A stretch of 6,249 nt of DNA from JBMNUL01 sp050946255. Lineage in GTDB: Bacteria > Actinomycetota > Coriobacteriia > Coriobacteriales > CADBOM01. Of the stretch, positions 5,995 to 6,249 are shown in pieces. The stretch lies in assembly GCA_050946255.1 (NCBI GenBank), contig JBMNUL010000154.1, positions 1 through 6,249 of the forward strand, given 5' to 3'. Within the stretch, counting starts at the first letter, position 1; each line of letters opens with the position of its first letter. The position numbers were made by a program, and so were the translations under genes. The notes beneath the pieces were generated by a model that was given only the letters and a program-made list of their open reading frames with translations, was not told the origin of the DNA and made no database searches.

Positions 5995-6249
5995 ATGGCC
6001 AAGCAAGTGCTAGTTATCGGAGGCAGCTACTTCGTGGGAAGGGTGTTCTCGATTCTCTGCGATCGAGGGGACGAGTTCGAGCTGCATGTCGTCAACAGGG
6101 GAAATGCACCGATTCGCAAGGAGAAGGTGCACGAGTACATCTGCGACAGACACGATGTCGACAAGATGGTGAGCGTCATCCCACAGATCGACTTCGACGC
6201 GGTCGTGGATTTCTGCGCATACAATCCCGGCGAGATCTCGCCTATCGTC
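5995..6249 (+). CDS. NAD(P)-dependent epimerase/dehydratase-like protein (extended SDR), N-terminal part
   Basis: The first 85 codons are present and the gene runs off the right edge with the frame open. The start MAKQVLVIGGSYFVGRVF gives the nucleotide-binding loop GGSYFVG (9-15) of extended or atypical short-chain dehydrogenases, in the GGTxFVGR subgroup. The second strand ends in VNRGN, where the Arg suggests NADP(H), though many relatives are non-catalytic or use NAD. DFDAVVDFCAYNPGEI near the end is the usual end of the fourth strand. The subgroup includes sugar-nucleotide epimerase-like proteins, so no substrate can be named. It is 58 bases from the COG2509-type gene and in the same direction, so it may be co-transcribed or have its own promoter; no clear -35/-10 pair is seen in the gap. 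Confidence 0.82.
   Translation, partial: MAKQVLVIGGSYFVGRVFSILCDRGDEFELHVVNRGNAPIRKEKVHEYICDRHDVDKMVSVIPQIDFDAVVDFCAYNPGEISPIV

Noticed and set aside
4950..6002. 350-codon open frame on the - strand opposite the COG2509-type gene
   Set aside because: It is antisense to a gene with clear family motifs along its whole length, begins with a TTG lacking a convincing ribosome site, and its translation shows no recognisable domain.

Overview
This is a bacterial chromosomal window with dense, closely packed coding and a G+C content in the mid-50s percent by eye. Nothing in it is phage- or plasmid-like: I see no transposase, integrase, tRNA, rRNA or CRISPR repeat. Strong purine-rich ribosome binding sites, one TTG start, and protein variants resembling those of anaerobic Gram-positive gut bacteria point to Actinomycetota (possibly Coriobacteriia) or Bacillota. 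That placement is an impression, not a demonstrated assignment.

Layout from left to right. (1) The C-terminal end of a cation diffusion facilitator (CDF) metal transporter on the + strand (1-344, cut by the window edge). (2) A convergent two-gene operon on the - strand, read right to left: an alpha/beta hydrolase of the monoacylglycerol lipase/lysophospholipase type (2889-1840), then glycerol kinase glpK (1837-341). The transporter and glpK stop codons overlap, so no intergenic space separates them. (3) A 139-bp divergent promoter region (2890-3028) with overlapping -10-like elements for the two directions and a perfect 12-bp palindrome. (4) A rightward run of genes: a BaiN/HI0933-type flavoprotein (3029-4222, TTG start), a 58-bp gap with two adjacent inverted repeats, a COG2509-type FAD-dependent dehydrogenase (4281-5936), another 58-bp gap, and the first 85 codons of an extended-SDR NAD(P)-dependent epimerase/dehydratase-like protein (5995 to the window edge).

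How the genes may work together. The hydrolase-glpK pair makes a simple pathway: the lipase would release glycerol from monoacylglycerol or a similar ester, and glycerol kinase would trap it as glycerol-3-phosphate. The spacing (TGA, two bases, ATG) supports coupled translation. The divergent flavoproteins belong to families whose reactions are largely unassigned. They share the promoter region with the lipid operon and may be co-regulated with it, but their substrates cannot be read from sequence.

I do not see a clearly new biological system here. The points most worth a second look are the shared palindromic divergent promoter, the tandem stem-loops between the two flavoprotein genes, a flavoprotein lacking a normally conserved glycine-rich loop, and two unusual residues in the glpK nucleotide pocket.
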